This document shows positions 16,336 to 24,275 of a stretch of DNA of 38,817 bases, in pieces (position 1 is the first letter of the stretch; each line of letters begins with the position of its first letter). This DNA is from an uncultured Bacteroidales bacterium. Lineage in GTDB: Bacteria > Bacteroidota > Bacteroidia > Bacteroidales > UBA932. The notes beneath the pieces were generated by a model. That model saw nothing but the letters and a program-made list of their open reading frames with translations, was not told the origin of the DNA and did not search any database. The stretch spans positions 1 to 38,817 of the forward strand of contig ONBM01000051.1 of NCBI GenBank assembly GCA_900316045.1, given 5' to 3'. The translations under genes were made by a program, and so were the position numbers.

Positions 16336-17550
16336 TCAGAAGGCGTTTGCGGTTTGGGATTCTGGGCTTGCAGCCGGATTTGTGAAAAGGTTGTTCACCA
16401 GGTTCATCGTTTCAACCTTCTTCTGGTCCACGATCTTCGCGTACACCTCGGTCATCTGGATGCAGCTATGCCCCATCAGTTTGCTGACCACGTAGAGGTT
16501 CGCGCCCAGGGTGAGAAGCGTGGTCGCAGCCGTATGGCGGCTGCAATGGTAGGTGATGTGCTTGTCGATCTTGCAGTCCTTCATCCATTCCTTCAGAACA
16601 TCCTCCACCGTGCCGGTCGAGATCTTCAGTTCATGGAACACCTGGTCGATACCGTCCACCTGTTTCGGCATCCACCGAAGCGCTTCGTCGGACAGCGGTA
16701 TCGTCACCGTCTTCTTTGTCTTGACCTGCCTGTGCTCAATGTAGAGGGTTTTCCCGTCGGCAGTGGTGTGAATCTCACTCCAGAGCAGGGACTTCATGTC
16801 ACTGTACCGCAGACCGGTGAAGCAGGAGAACAGGAAGGCCCGCTTCACGATGTCACAGCGGCATGGCGTATTGATGAGGACTTTCAGTTCCTCTACCGTA
16901 AGGAACTCCCGTCTGGAAGCCCTGATCTTCGGCTTCTCCTTGGCTTCCAGCACACGGAACGGATTGTTGGGTATGAGGCCTTCTACAACGGCTTTATCCA
17001 TCGCTGCGGCAATCCGGTACATCAGCAGCCTGGCTGTGGTTTCGCTTATCGTTTCCTTTCCCCTGTGGGACTTACATGTCCTCAGGAAAGCGACAAAGCC
17101 ACGGCAGAACTCTCTATCCACCTCCGAAAGACGCAGGTCCGGCTTTCCGATGGAAGCCAGGTATTCCTCGACCCGCACCTTCGCGTTCCGCTTGCTTACG
17201 ACGCCTGACGGCGACAACTGCGCTTCACAGGTCACAAAGTCTTCCAGCCAGGAAACAAGCGTTGTCCTGAACTTCTTCAGTTTCTCCCAGTCTACAAGAC
17301 CATCCTTCTGGATGTCGAGGATCCGCTGGGCCTTGATCTGCTCGGCAAGCCTTCGGGTATTCTTGTTCTGCAACTTTGCCGCAGGGGTGGTTTCCGGGAT
17401 AATGTAGAGCTTCAGCCCCTCTTTCTTGCGGTTCCCCTTGTGATACATGTCGAGATAGAGACTGATCGTCCCGTCGCCGAGGACTTTCTCCCGGATCCGG
17501 ACGGGTTCTTTCACCTTGATTTCTTTTTTCCTTTTAGCCATTTCCTTCAT
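16336..17550 (-). CDS. Tyrosine recombinase/integrase of the island
   Basis: The 404-residue product has the Bacteroidales integrase layout: an arm-binding domain (DGTISLYLDMYHKGNRKKEGLK), a SAM-like core-binding domain (about 105-215), and a catalytic domain with Arg in TGLRYSDMKSL, Lys in VKTKKTVTIPL, HCSRHTAAT (H-x-x-R), MGHSCIQ (His) and Tyr in TEVYAK. All catalytic residues are present, so it is probably active and drives integration and excision. ATG 17550 was taken; an in-frame ATG at 17541 is an alternative. It lies at the island end next to the candidate attachment region and is followed by the broken recombinase. Confidence 0.92.
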   Translation of the reverse strand: MKEMAKRKKEIKVKEPVRIREKVLGDGTISLYLDMYHKGNRKKEGLKLYIIPETTPAAKLQNKNTRRLAEQIKAQRILDIQKDGLVDWEKLKKFRTTLVSWLEDFVTCEAQLSPSGVVSKRNAKVRVEEYLASIGKPDLRLSEVDREFCRGFVAFLRTCKSHRGKETISETTARLLMYRIAAAMDKAVVEGLIPNNPFRVLEAKEKPKIRASRREFLTVEELKVLINTPCRCDIVKRAFLFSCFTGLRYSDMKSLLWSEIHTTADGKTLYIEHRQVKTKKTVTIPLSDEALRWMPKQVDGIDQVFHELKISTGTVEDVLKEWMKDCKIDKHITYHCSRHTAATTLLTLGANLYVVSKLMGHSCIQMTEVYAKIVDQKKVETMNLVNNLFTNPAASPESQTANAF

Positions 17551-17558
17551 TTTGTTTT

Positions 17559-17574
17559 CGTATCGTTTCCGATG
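17559..17574 (+). repeat. Copy 1 of a 16-bp direct repeat beside the integrase
   Basis: CGTATCGTTTCCGATG occurs here and again at 17751-17766. It contains ATCG/CGAT half-sites around TTTC, the shape of a tyrosine recombinase core or binding site. This copy lies 9 bases upstream of the integrase start. Confidence 0.6.
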
Positions 17575-17611
17575 TTAATATATTGTGTATCAACTAGTTA
17601 TATCAAGTTTG

Positions 17612-17619
17612 CAAATATA
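17612..17619 (-). promoter_or_regulatory. Candidate -7 box of the integrase operon
   Basis: On the minus strand TATATTTG fits TAnnTTTG and lies 61 bases before the integrase ATG. No TTTG is seen at the expected -33 distance; GAAAC repeats occupy that region (17623-17649) and could be recombinase arm sites. Confidence 0.45.
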
Positions 17620-17750
17620 ATTGAAACGGGACAAAAACGAGACAGAAACAGCAAAATTGAATGAAATAATCCGATATTGCAGTAATCATAGGAAACACTG
17701 TGATACTCGCCTAACGTGCTGATGCAAGTGAGATTACATCACCCATCTGA

Positions 17751-17766
17751 CGTATCGTTTCCGATG
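17751..17766 (+). repeat. Copy 2 of the 16-bp direct repeat near the right island end
   Basis: This is the second CGTATCGTTTCCGATG, 192 bases from the first and 20 bases before the kinase repeat begins. Its position at the island edge makes it a candidate attachment or arm-type site. No copy was found near the left end. Confidence 0.55.
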
Positions 17767-17786
17767 GTTTTCCTCGCTACAAGAAA

Positions 17787-17910
17787 TTTTGTATCTTTAC
17801 GATATTAAATATAATTCTATGCGCAAGGTAATAGGAATAGGAGAAACGGTCCTCGACATAATATTCAAGAACAATCAGCCAGATACGGCTGCCCCAGGCG
17901 GCTCTACCTT
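17787..17910 (+). repeat. Right copy of the 124-bp direct repeat flanking the island
   Basis: It is identical to 7146-7269 except for one base. It contains the kinase promoter and first codons and continues into the body of the kinase gene, so the chromosomal gene order clpB-kinase-thioredoxin is split by the island with about 125-140 bases of target duplicated. Confidence 0.95.
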
Positions 17911-18753
17911 ATGGTTTCGCTTGGCAGGGCTGGCGTGAGTGCATATTTTATTTCCGAGGTAGGAAACAACCAGCCTGGCGCCATCATCTTAGATTTCATG
18001 AAAGAGAATGGGGTCAGCACTGAATATGTCAACGTGCTGCCGGTGAAGCAGCCTGTATCGATGGCATTCCTGAACGAGAAAAATGACGCCGAATACAGCT
18101 TCTACCGCGATGCGCTAGATATCCACCCCGAATTCAAGCTGCCTCAGATACAGACGGGCGACGTGGTGCTGTTCGGCTCTTTCTTCGCCCTGAACCCTGC
18201 CGTAAGGCCGCAGGTTAGGGCTTTCCTTGAATATGCCAAAGCGGCGGGAGCAATATTATATTACGATGTCAACTTCCGTCCATCGCATAGGAAAGACCTT
18301 GGCAATGTGCTGGGCAACATCGAGGAGAATTATGACTATGCCGACGTCGTGCGTGGAAGTGATCAGGATTTCATCACCCTTTACGGCATCGATGATCCCG
18401 ATAAGGTATATTCAGAGAAGATTCTTCCTCACTGCCGGAATTTCATCTACACCAAATCAGTAGAACCTATAGAGGTTCGCAGCCTTCTTGCGACCGCTGC
18501 CCCCGAGGCAGGAAATATCTTCAAGAAGTCGTATCCGGTTGCTCCGGTCGAGACCGTTAGTACCATCGGCGCAGGCGACAGCTTCAACGCCGGCTTCATC
18601 TACGGCCTGTCCAAACTTGCACCAGAGCCTTATCTCCGCCTGGCCGAAACCCAGTGGGACAGCCTGATAGCCATAGCCCAGGCCTTCTCCGCAAACTGTT
18701 GCACCAGCATGTACAATTACGTCACCAAAGACTTCGCAAAATCTCTGAAATAA
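17819..18753 (+). pseudogene. PfkB-family sugar kinase gene, frameshifted after codon 30
   Basis: From ATG 17819 the frame reads MRKVIGIGETVLDIIF to PGGST and then goes out of frame (LWFRLAGLA, stop at 17936-17938). The kinase continues in another frame from 17911 as MVSLGRAGVSAYFISEVG. It ends with the PfkB signature STIGAGDSFNAGFIYGL, which holds the catalytic Asp, and stops at 18753. The family normally reads GGSxFN(G/A)xVSLGR, so about 7 bases (the FNA codons region) are missing at 17910/17911. A protein could start at ATG 17911 (280 residues) but would lack the N-terminal strand and the GG substrate-binding motif, so loss of kinase activity is expected. Its substrate was probably a sugar or sugar acid. 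It precedes the thioredoxin gene by 4 bases. Confidence 0.85.
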
Positions 18754-18757
18754 TATT

Positions 18758-19300
18758 ATGAAAGCCTTATTAAAACTATTTTCTGCGATATTTCTGATGC
18801 TCTTTCCCACCCTTAGCCTCATGGCACAAGAGGAAACGAAGGATTATGACGCCGAATATGCCGTAACCCTCCTGAAGCCAAGTGCCACAGCGCCGGATTT
18901 CACGCTCAAGACGAGCGAAGGCAAGGATTTCAGCCTCAGTTCCCTGAAAGGACATTACATCGTGCTGGATTTCTGGGCATCCTGGTGCCCGGACTGCAGG
19001 AAGGAAATTCCGAACGTGCTGCGAATGTACAAGGAATATGCACCCAAAGGCGTCAAGTTCGTGGGAATATCCTTCGATGACAAGGCAGATCAATGGAAAG
19101 ATGCCATCAAGAAGCATGATCTCAAATATATTCAAGTGAGCGAGCTCAAGCGCATGCGAGACTCGCAAATCGCAAAGACCTATGGCATAAAATGGATTCC
19201 ATCCATGTATCTGATAGGACCTGACGGAAAGATTCTCGTCAGCACGGTGATGTCCGACAAGATTGAGAAAGCCCTCGCCGAAGTCTTCGAATCACGTTAA
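18758..19300 (+). CDS. TlpA/ResA-like periplasmic thioredoxin
   Basis: The 180-residue product has a signal peptide (MKALLKLFSAIFLMLFPTLSLMAQ) and a thioredoxin fold of the AhpC/TSA-TlpA type: APDFTLKTSEGKDFSLSSLKGHY, then VLDFWASWCPDC with active-site Cys77 and Cys80, and the cis-Pro region GIKWIPSMYLIGPDGKI. It is predicted to reduce or exchange disulfides in the periplasm. It starts 4 bases after the broken kinase, so its expression may have depended on the kinase promoter, which the right repeat copy preserves. Confidence 0.92.
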   Translation: MKALLKLFSAIFLMLFPTLSLMAQEETKDYDAEYAVTLLKPSATAPDFTLKTSEGKDFSLSSLKGHYIVLDFWASWCPDCRKEIPNVLRMYKEYAPKGVKFVGISFDDKADQWKDAIKKHDLKYIQVSELKRMRDSQIAKTYGIKWIPSMYLIGPDGKILVSTVMSDKIEKALAEVFESR

Positions 19301-19328
19301 CCTGGTACCTAGAAGACACATTCCAGGT
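19300..19328. terminator. Weak hairpin between convergent genes
   Basis: ACCTGG (19300-19305) pairs with CCAGGT (19323-19328) between the thioredoxin gene and the S46 peptidase gene, which converge. No T run follows on either strand, so termination here is tentative. Confidence 0.3.
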
Positions 19329-19354
19329 AAACCGGTAGCACTTCGCCGTGGCCG

Positions 19355-21451
19355 TTATTTCACGAAGGTGAGTTCGTTGAGGATGCGTTTCATGCCGGCG
19401 TAGCGGTCGAGGACCCAGAGGACAAACCGGATGTCGGTGTTGATGCATTTGTTATAGCCGAATGTGTAGGACACATCGCTGGCTAGAGACTCCTTGTTGC
19501 CATCGAAGGCAAGGCCTATCAGGTTTCCGTCTGCATCCAGCACAGGGCTGCCCGAATTACCGCCCGTGATGTCGTTGTCGGTCAGGAAGTCCACGCACAT
19601 AGTCTTGCGGGAAGCACCCCATCGGCCCCATCTGCCTTGCCTAAGGAGGCGCAGCTGGCGAGGGTTCAAGTTGAAGTCGTGGGCGGACTCGTCGTATTTT
19701 TCCAGTATCCCATCGGTGGTAGTGCGCCAGTCGTAAACGGTTCCGTCAATCGGCGAATAGCCCCCCACAGTGCCATAAGATATTCTCATGGTGAAATTCG
19801 CATCAGGATATTGAAGAATGTCTTTATCTATGCGCATCCAATAGAGAGCCCTTTCATATTCCCGCTCCAGAGAATTGGCCTTCTGCCATTTCTGCATCTG
19901 ACCATTCCTATTGTTGAAATCCGTTATTGAGACATCCGTGAACAACTGCACAAGAGGATCCCGCCTCACCTCATCCTGCGACTTGATGTCGCTGATCCTG
20001 CTCTCAGAAGAGAGGGCGCTGTTATTCCAGAGATATTCAGACATATCCTCCCAGTTATTCCCGAACCGAGACCGAAGCCTTTTAATGAAAGGGCCGAAAT
20101 AGCTGGCATCCATCCTCTCGATGTACTCTCTGAGCGAATATGCCAGGAGCTCCTTCTCAACCCTTGGATCGGTTTCGTCCAGAGCCTGCCTAAGTGATTT
20201 CTTCGCATCATCCAGGCTGTGAGCATTCGCAGCCCTGAAGCAATACCGGCTAATGAAAGTACCTCTGAACAGGGTCTCCCGATATATTGCCTTATTTCTC
20301 TCGCCTTCATTGCTTTCGGAGTAGGCTTTGCGGAGGTTCGGGATTAAGTCTCCCCACACTCGCTTCCTATCGTCGGAACCATCAATCCAGTCTTGCAGCT
20401 GCTCGTCCTGCGCCTCCTTGTCACCAAAAACCCTGAAGCGGCCAAGGCAGTCCAGCATCCCTGAATTGTTCTCCTGGGCATTGCAAAGGCCGAAAAACCA
20501 GTCGGAATATCTCATCCTCACCTGCGGATCCGCATTCATCCATTTCCGGATGATGCTTATCTGGCCAGACTCAAGCCCTGTCGTGACCGGAAGCTCGTAG
20601 TCCTCCAGATAACCCACTCTGGAAGCAGACGAGTATCTGTCCGTTCTCCCAGGGTAACCGATTACCATGGCGAACGAGCCAGGCTCATACCCCTTCAAAG
20701 AAATCTTCAGGCTTTTCTGGCAATTCACAGGGATGCCGTTCTCGTAGATTCTATACAAGGCGAAATCGCAATTCTGCCGAGGCCACTCCCAGTTGTCCTC
20801 GTCTCCGCCGAAATATCCGATGCAAAGTGGCGGAGCGGCGACCAGGCGAAGGTCCGTGTAGACCTTATAGAGAGACATGTAGCGCTTCTCCCCCGTCCAC
20901 ATCGAGCTCAGGATTGCCTCCATACCGGTCTCGCCGGCATATTTCTTCTCCAGAATCGAAGATAGCTTCCTGCTCCCCGCTTTCTGATGCTTCTGGCGCA
21001 TTTCTCCGGCTAGTTTCTCATATTCCTCAGTCACGTCTATCACCCTCTTGAGGAAATAGACGCTTTCCCCTTCTATCGGAATCTCCTCCGCCGAAGTCAT
21101 GGCCCAGAACCCGTCTTCCAAATAATTGTGTTCCGGAGTGCTTAGCTTCGACACATTGGCGTAGGCACAGTGATGATTCGTGATTATGAGGCCGTCGCGG
21201 GAAATCACGCTACCGGTGCAATAGAAGCCTAGCGACACCACGGCATCGGAAATGGAGGCTCCAGGAGCGTCAGCATTATAGATTTCCCTTGCGGAGAGAC
21301 GAAGACCCCGCGCCTGCATATTCTTTTCCAAAGCCTCATGAATATCCTGAATCATCCACATGCCCTCATCCGCCGATGCAGGGAAAATCTCCCCGCACAG
21401 AAGAGCGAGGCACATGGACAAGCTGACTGAAAGTGTTTTGAATGAATTCAT
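19355..21451 (-). CDS. S46-family dipeptidyl peptidase (DPP7/DPP11 type)
   Basis: The 698-residue product has a signal peptide (MNSFKTLSVSLSMCLALLCGEIFPASA) and the S46 serine peptidase layout. The catalytic His lies in LIITNHHCAYANVS (about residues 88-101), an Asp in CDFALYRIYENG, and the Ser in ITGGNSGSPVLDADGNLIGLAFDGN near the C-terminus. A long helical insert lies between them. These enzymes remove dipeptides from the N-terminus of peptides in the periplasm of asaccharolytic Bacteroidales. I cannot decide from the sequence alone whether it prefers hydrophobic (DPP7) or acidic (DPP11) residues. It is the last gene of the TonB-DUF4876-DUF6850-M16 operon, with 1 base between the M16 stop and its ATG, so it likely trims peptides produced by the M16 protease. 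Confidence 0.93.
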   Translation of the reverse strand: MNSFKTLSVSLSMCLALLCGEIFPASADEGMWMIQDIHEALEKNMQARGLRLSAREIYNADAPGASISDAVVSLGFYCTGSVISRDGLIITNHHCAYANVSKLSTPEHNYLEDGFWAMTSAEEIPIEGESVYFLKRVIDVTEEYEKLAGEMRQKHQKAGSRKLSSILEKKYAGETGMEAILSSMWTGEKRYMSLYKVYTDLRLVAAPPLCIGYFGGDEDNWEWPRQNCDFALYRIYENGIPVNCQKSLKISLKGYEPGSFAMVIGYPGRTDRYSSASRVGYLEDYELPVTTGLESGQISIIRKWMNADPQVRMRYSDWFFGLCNAQENNSGMLDCLGRFRVFGDKEAQDEQLQDWIDGSDDRKRVWGDLIPNLRKAYSESNEGERNKAIYRETLFRGTFISRYCFRAANAHSLDDAKKSLRQALDETDPRVEKELLAYSLREYIERMDASYFGPFIKRLRSRFGNNWEDMSEYLWNNSALSSESRISDIKSQDEVRRDPLVQLFTDVSITDFNNRNGQMQKWQKANSLEREYERALYWMRIDKDILQYPDANFTMRISYGTVGGYSPIDGTVYDWRTTTDGILEKYDESAHDFNLNPRQLRLLRQGRWGRWGASRKTMCVDFLTDNDITGGNSGSPVLDADGNLIGLAFDGNKESLASDVSYTFGYNKCINTDIRFVLWVLDRYAGMKRILNELTFVK

Positions 21452-21452
21452 G

Positions 21453-24275
21453 TCATTCCTCCGTATAAGTCATCGTGTAGCAATCTTTTCCGGTCAGCCT
21501 GCCTGCAATCTTGCGAACCTCTTTCGAACCAACCTCCTCGTAGGCTTTCACGTGATCGATGGAAGGGTCCACTTTGTTGCGGACGAAATTGATGGCTTCC
21601 GAATTGATTCGAGGCATGGACTCCCTTTTCACCGCATCACGTTCTCGCTGCCGCTTAACCAGATAGGTGCGAGCTTCATCGAGCTCTTTTTCCGTAGGGC
21701 CCTCGGAGCAGAATTTCTCAACGATTCCATCCATGTCCCCGATTAATGTCTGGGCAAGCTCAGGACGAGTCTTGAAGCTGATCTCCGACTCGGAATAACC
21801 ACCCTCGCGCTCGCTGACGGCCGTGGAAAAACTAATGGTGTAAGTTCCTCCGCGCTCTTCCCGAATCTGATTCAGTAGACGCTGTGACAGAATGTAGTCT
21901 GCGAAGTCCACTGCCGCAAGATTTCTCGCAGAGACCTTAATCTTGGATTTATAGAGCTTATAGACGACAGTGTACGGGTTCATGATTTTCTTTCCGGTCA
22001 TGGAGAACTCCTGGCTCCCTTTGAAAGTGGCGAGATAAGGTTTCGCATCAGCGATTTTCCAGGAATATTCCGGAACGGCGATGGACGAGAGGTACTTCCT
22101 GACATATTCCTCTATTTCCGCTTCCGGAAGATTGCTGGCGAGGTAAGCCTCCATGCCTTTCAGCCGACCGTATTCCCTTGAATATATCTCTTTCACGAAA
22201 CTGGAGTCGGCACTGAGCACGTGCGCCGAATCTATATTGCAGAGCCAAGGATGCCCGGCATGCAGGAGGGAGTCGCTGATTTCATTGAATCTCGCTGCGT
22301 CTTTCTTCTCTTCTCCAAGGGACTCCAGCGTTCTTTTACGGTTGATTGCAACCGAGTTTCCATCGATTACATACGGGTCGGTAACAGACAGCGAGGCAAG
22401 CCTGAATGCGTTCTCTGCCTTGTCCTTCGGAGCGGAAATCATGATCGAAGCAGAGTTGCGTTGGATTCTCAGCATCCGAGAAACTCCGCTCAAACCAGCA
22501 TCCTTGGAAAGCCCGTCGTTCAAGACTCCGCGAATGCCGGAGTATTGGCGTATGAGCGTGGAAGCATATTCAGATTCTGCTATCTTGTCTTGCGGGAAGG
22601 CTTCGTAGCCGGTGTTGAAATACATGGCAAGAGACAGGGCAGGCGTGACTGAAGCCTCGCGCACAGGAGTATAATAGACCGTGATGCCATTGTCCAGCTT
22701 CCAAATTTTCGTCTCCGGCAGCTGGCTGATTCTCTTCCCAGCCTTGCCGAGGGTCCCTTCAGGAGCCGTCACGCTAAGGTCCACTTTCTTTATGCTGGCA
22801 TATCCGGGAGCGACGGCACTGCCTTCGATTTCTGCAAGGATGGCCTTCACTTCGTCTGCGGAAGGAATCTTTGCCTCATCCTCCGGCTTGCCGAACCATG
22901 AATATATCGCATCGGAATCCTTGAACATCTTATCGATGCTCTGCCTAACGTCGTCCATGGTGATGCTGCCGAGAATCTTTTTCTGAATGTCATGCATCTG
23001 GACCGGAGTCGTAGTGGCGTAGCCCCCTGTGAAATTGTCATGGAAGACAGCGACATATTCACTGTTTTTAGTCGCAGAGGCAAGCTTCGGCCTGTCCAGG
23101 TGCCATCGCTGCGCTTCCTGCAGTTTCGCCGCATCCACCTCATCCTGCGAAACCCCATGCTGAAGCACCGACTCAACGTTCCTCTCGCAGAATCGGAATA
23201 CCTCTTTCTGGTCAGCTCCTTTCTTTCCAAGGATCGTGAACAGCGAGACGTAATAGTCACTTGACTCAGGATAGGTGACCAGCACCGCCGATTTAATCGG
23301 GGAATCAGGGGTTTCTATCTGCTGGCGCATCCTGGTGGACATTATGCTCGAAACCATTTCTCTGCAGAAACGGTCTTTCCAGAAAGACTCGTCGGACCGC
23401 ACGGACGGGAACGGCTGACGGTAGAATGCCTTGAGCGCGAAGAAAGAAATCGTGCTGTCGATATAATTCTGAAATATGGGACCGTGTGCCTCCGGTGCGA
23501 GGTATCTTTCCTTCGGGGCAGGATTCTGAGCGGCAGGAATGTCTGAAAACATATTCCTGACCTTGGCTTCCATTGCCGGGGCATCGATGTCCCCCACTAT
23601 GATAATTGCCTGCAAGTCAGGACGGTACCATTTATGGTAGAAACCAAGTATGTCTTCTCTCTTGAAATTATTGATTACGTCCAACGAGCCCAGCACGGAA
23701 CGTTTCGCCGGTTTCGCTCCCTGGTAGACGATGCCGGTCTGGGCGTTGAAGACCCTGCGCTTGGCATCATTGCTACGCCTCCATTCTTCCCTGATGACTC
23801 CTCTCTCCGCGTCCAGCTCGTCATTCTCGCAAAGAATGTCGTGAGACCAGTCGTGCAGGACCATCAGCACGGAATCCACGAAAGAATCCCTTACGAGCGG
23901 CACCTTGTCTATGTGGTAGCAGGTCTCTTTGCGAGAAGTGAAAGCATTCACGTTCGCCCCGAATCTCACTCCATTTTTCCCGAGAAATTCCAGCATGGTT
24001 TTCTTCGGATAGTGTTTCAGGCCGTTGAAGGCCATGTGCTCAAGAAAATGAGCCAGGCCGTCCTGATTGTCGTCTTCTTGCAAGGCGCCCACATCGTGGA
24101 CTATATAGAAATCGGCTATTCCTTTTTCGTTGACGTTCTGCCTGATGTAGTAGGTGAGGCCGTTCGGCAGCTTTCCTGTCCGCAGCTCTGGGTCTGAAGG
24201 AAGCTGCTGAGCCTGAGCATGCCAAGCAGTTGCAGCCATCAGAGCGGCTGCGAAGATATTCTTTAGAAATCGCAT
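21453..24275 (-). CDS. M16-family (pitrilysin/insulinase-type) zinc metalloprotease
   Basis: The 940-residue product has a signal peptide (MRFLKNIFAAALMAATAWHAQA) and the inverted zinc motif HFLEH at residues 76-80 with the third ligand Glu157 (DAERGVIREEW). Two or more M16 repeats follow, including an inactive one (LDNGITVYYTPV) and the C-terminal RLLNQIREERGGTYTISFS (R-x-x-x-GxxY) substrate-binding element. It is a clam-shell protease that degrades unfolded or imported polypeptides in the periplasm. ATG 24275 was chosen because it opens the signal peptide; it overlaps the upstream barrel gene by 13 bases. In Pectobacterium an M16 protease (FusC) beside a TonB receptor (FusA) cleaves imported ferredoxin, a close parallel to this operon. 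Confidence 0.94.
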   Translation of the reverse strand: MRFLKNIFAAALMAATAWHAQAQQLPSDPELRTGKLPNGLTYYIRQNVNEKGIADFYIVHDVGALQEDDNQDGLAHFLEHMAFNGLKHYPKKTMLEFLGKNGVRFGANVNAFTSRKETCYHIDKVPLVRDSFVDSVLMVLHDWSHDILCENDELDAERGVIREEWRRSNDAKRRVFNAQTGIVYQGAKPAKRSVLGSLDVINNFKREDILGFYHKWYRPDLQAIIIVGDIDAPAMEAKVRNMFSDIPAAQNPAPKERYLAPEAHGPIFQNYIDSTISFFALKAFYRQPFPSVRSDESFWKDRFCREMVSSIMSTRMRQQIETPDSPIKSAVLVTYPESSDYYVSLFTILGKKGADQKEVFRFCERNVESVLQHGVSQDEVDAAKLQEAQRWHLDRPKLASATKNSEYVAVFHDNFTGGYATTTPVQMHDIQKKILGSITMDDVRQSIDKMFKDSDAIYSWFGKPEDEAKIPSADEVKAILAEIEGSAVAPGYASIKKVDLSVTAPEGTLGKAGKRISQLPETKIWKLDNGITVYYTPVREASVTPALSLAMYFNTGYEAFPQDKIAESEYASTLIRQYSGIRGVLNDGLSKDAGLSGVSRMLRIQRNSASIMISAPKDKAENAFRLASLSVTDPYVIDGNSVAINRKRTLESLGEEKKDAARFNEISDSLLHAGHPWLCNIDSAHVLSADSSFVKEIYSREYGRLKGMEAYLASNLPEAEIEEYVRKYLSSIAVPEYSWKIADAKPYLATFKGSQEFSMTGKKIMNPYTVVYKLYKSKIKVSARNLAAVDFADYILSQRLLNQIREERGGTYTISFSTAVSEREGGYSESEISFKTRPELAQTLIGDMDGIVEKFCSEGPTEKELDEARTYLVKRQRERDAVKRESMPRINSEAINFVRNKVDPSIDHVKAYEEVGSKEVRKIAGRLTGKDCYTMTYTEE

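Larger units (their letters stand above)
7286..17786. mobile_element. 10.5 kb accessory island inserted in the sugar kinase gene
   Basis: The island is bounded on the left by kinase sequence ending at 7285 and on the right by the second copy of the kinase promoter starting at 17787. It carries two tandem tyrosine recombinases at its right end, a toxin-antitoxin pair, a candidate defence operon and a restriction-associated remnant. Composition is mosaic by eye: the NERD and TPR genes are AT-richer than the core, while the AbiE and recombinase genes are GC-richer. The GAATAT hexamer, common in the flanking core, is close to chance here. No relaxase, mobilisation, replication or conjugation gene is visible, so it is an integrative genomic island rather than a self-transmissible element. 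Confidence 0.85.

Noticed and set aside
15329..16495. Long open frame on the plus strand opposite the two recombinase genes
   Set aside because: It is antisense to clearly conserved catalytic sequence and its translation has no family features; GC-rich codons on the other strand keep it open.
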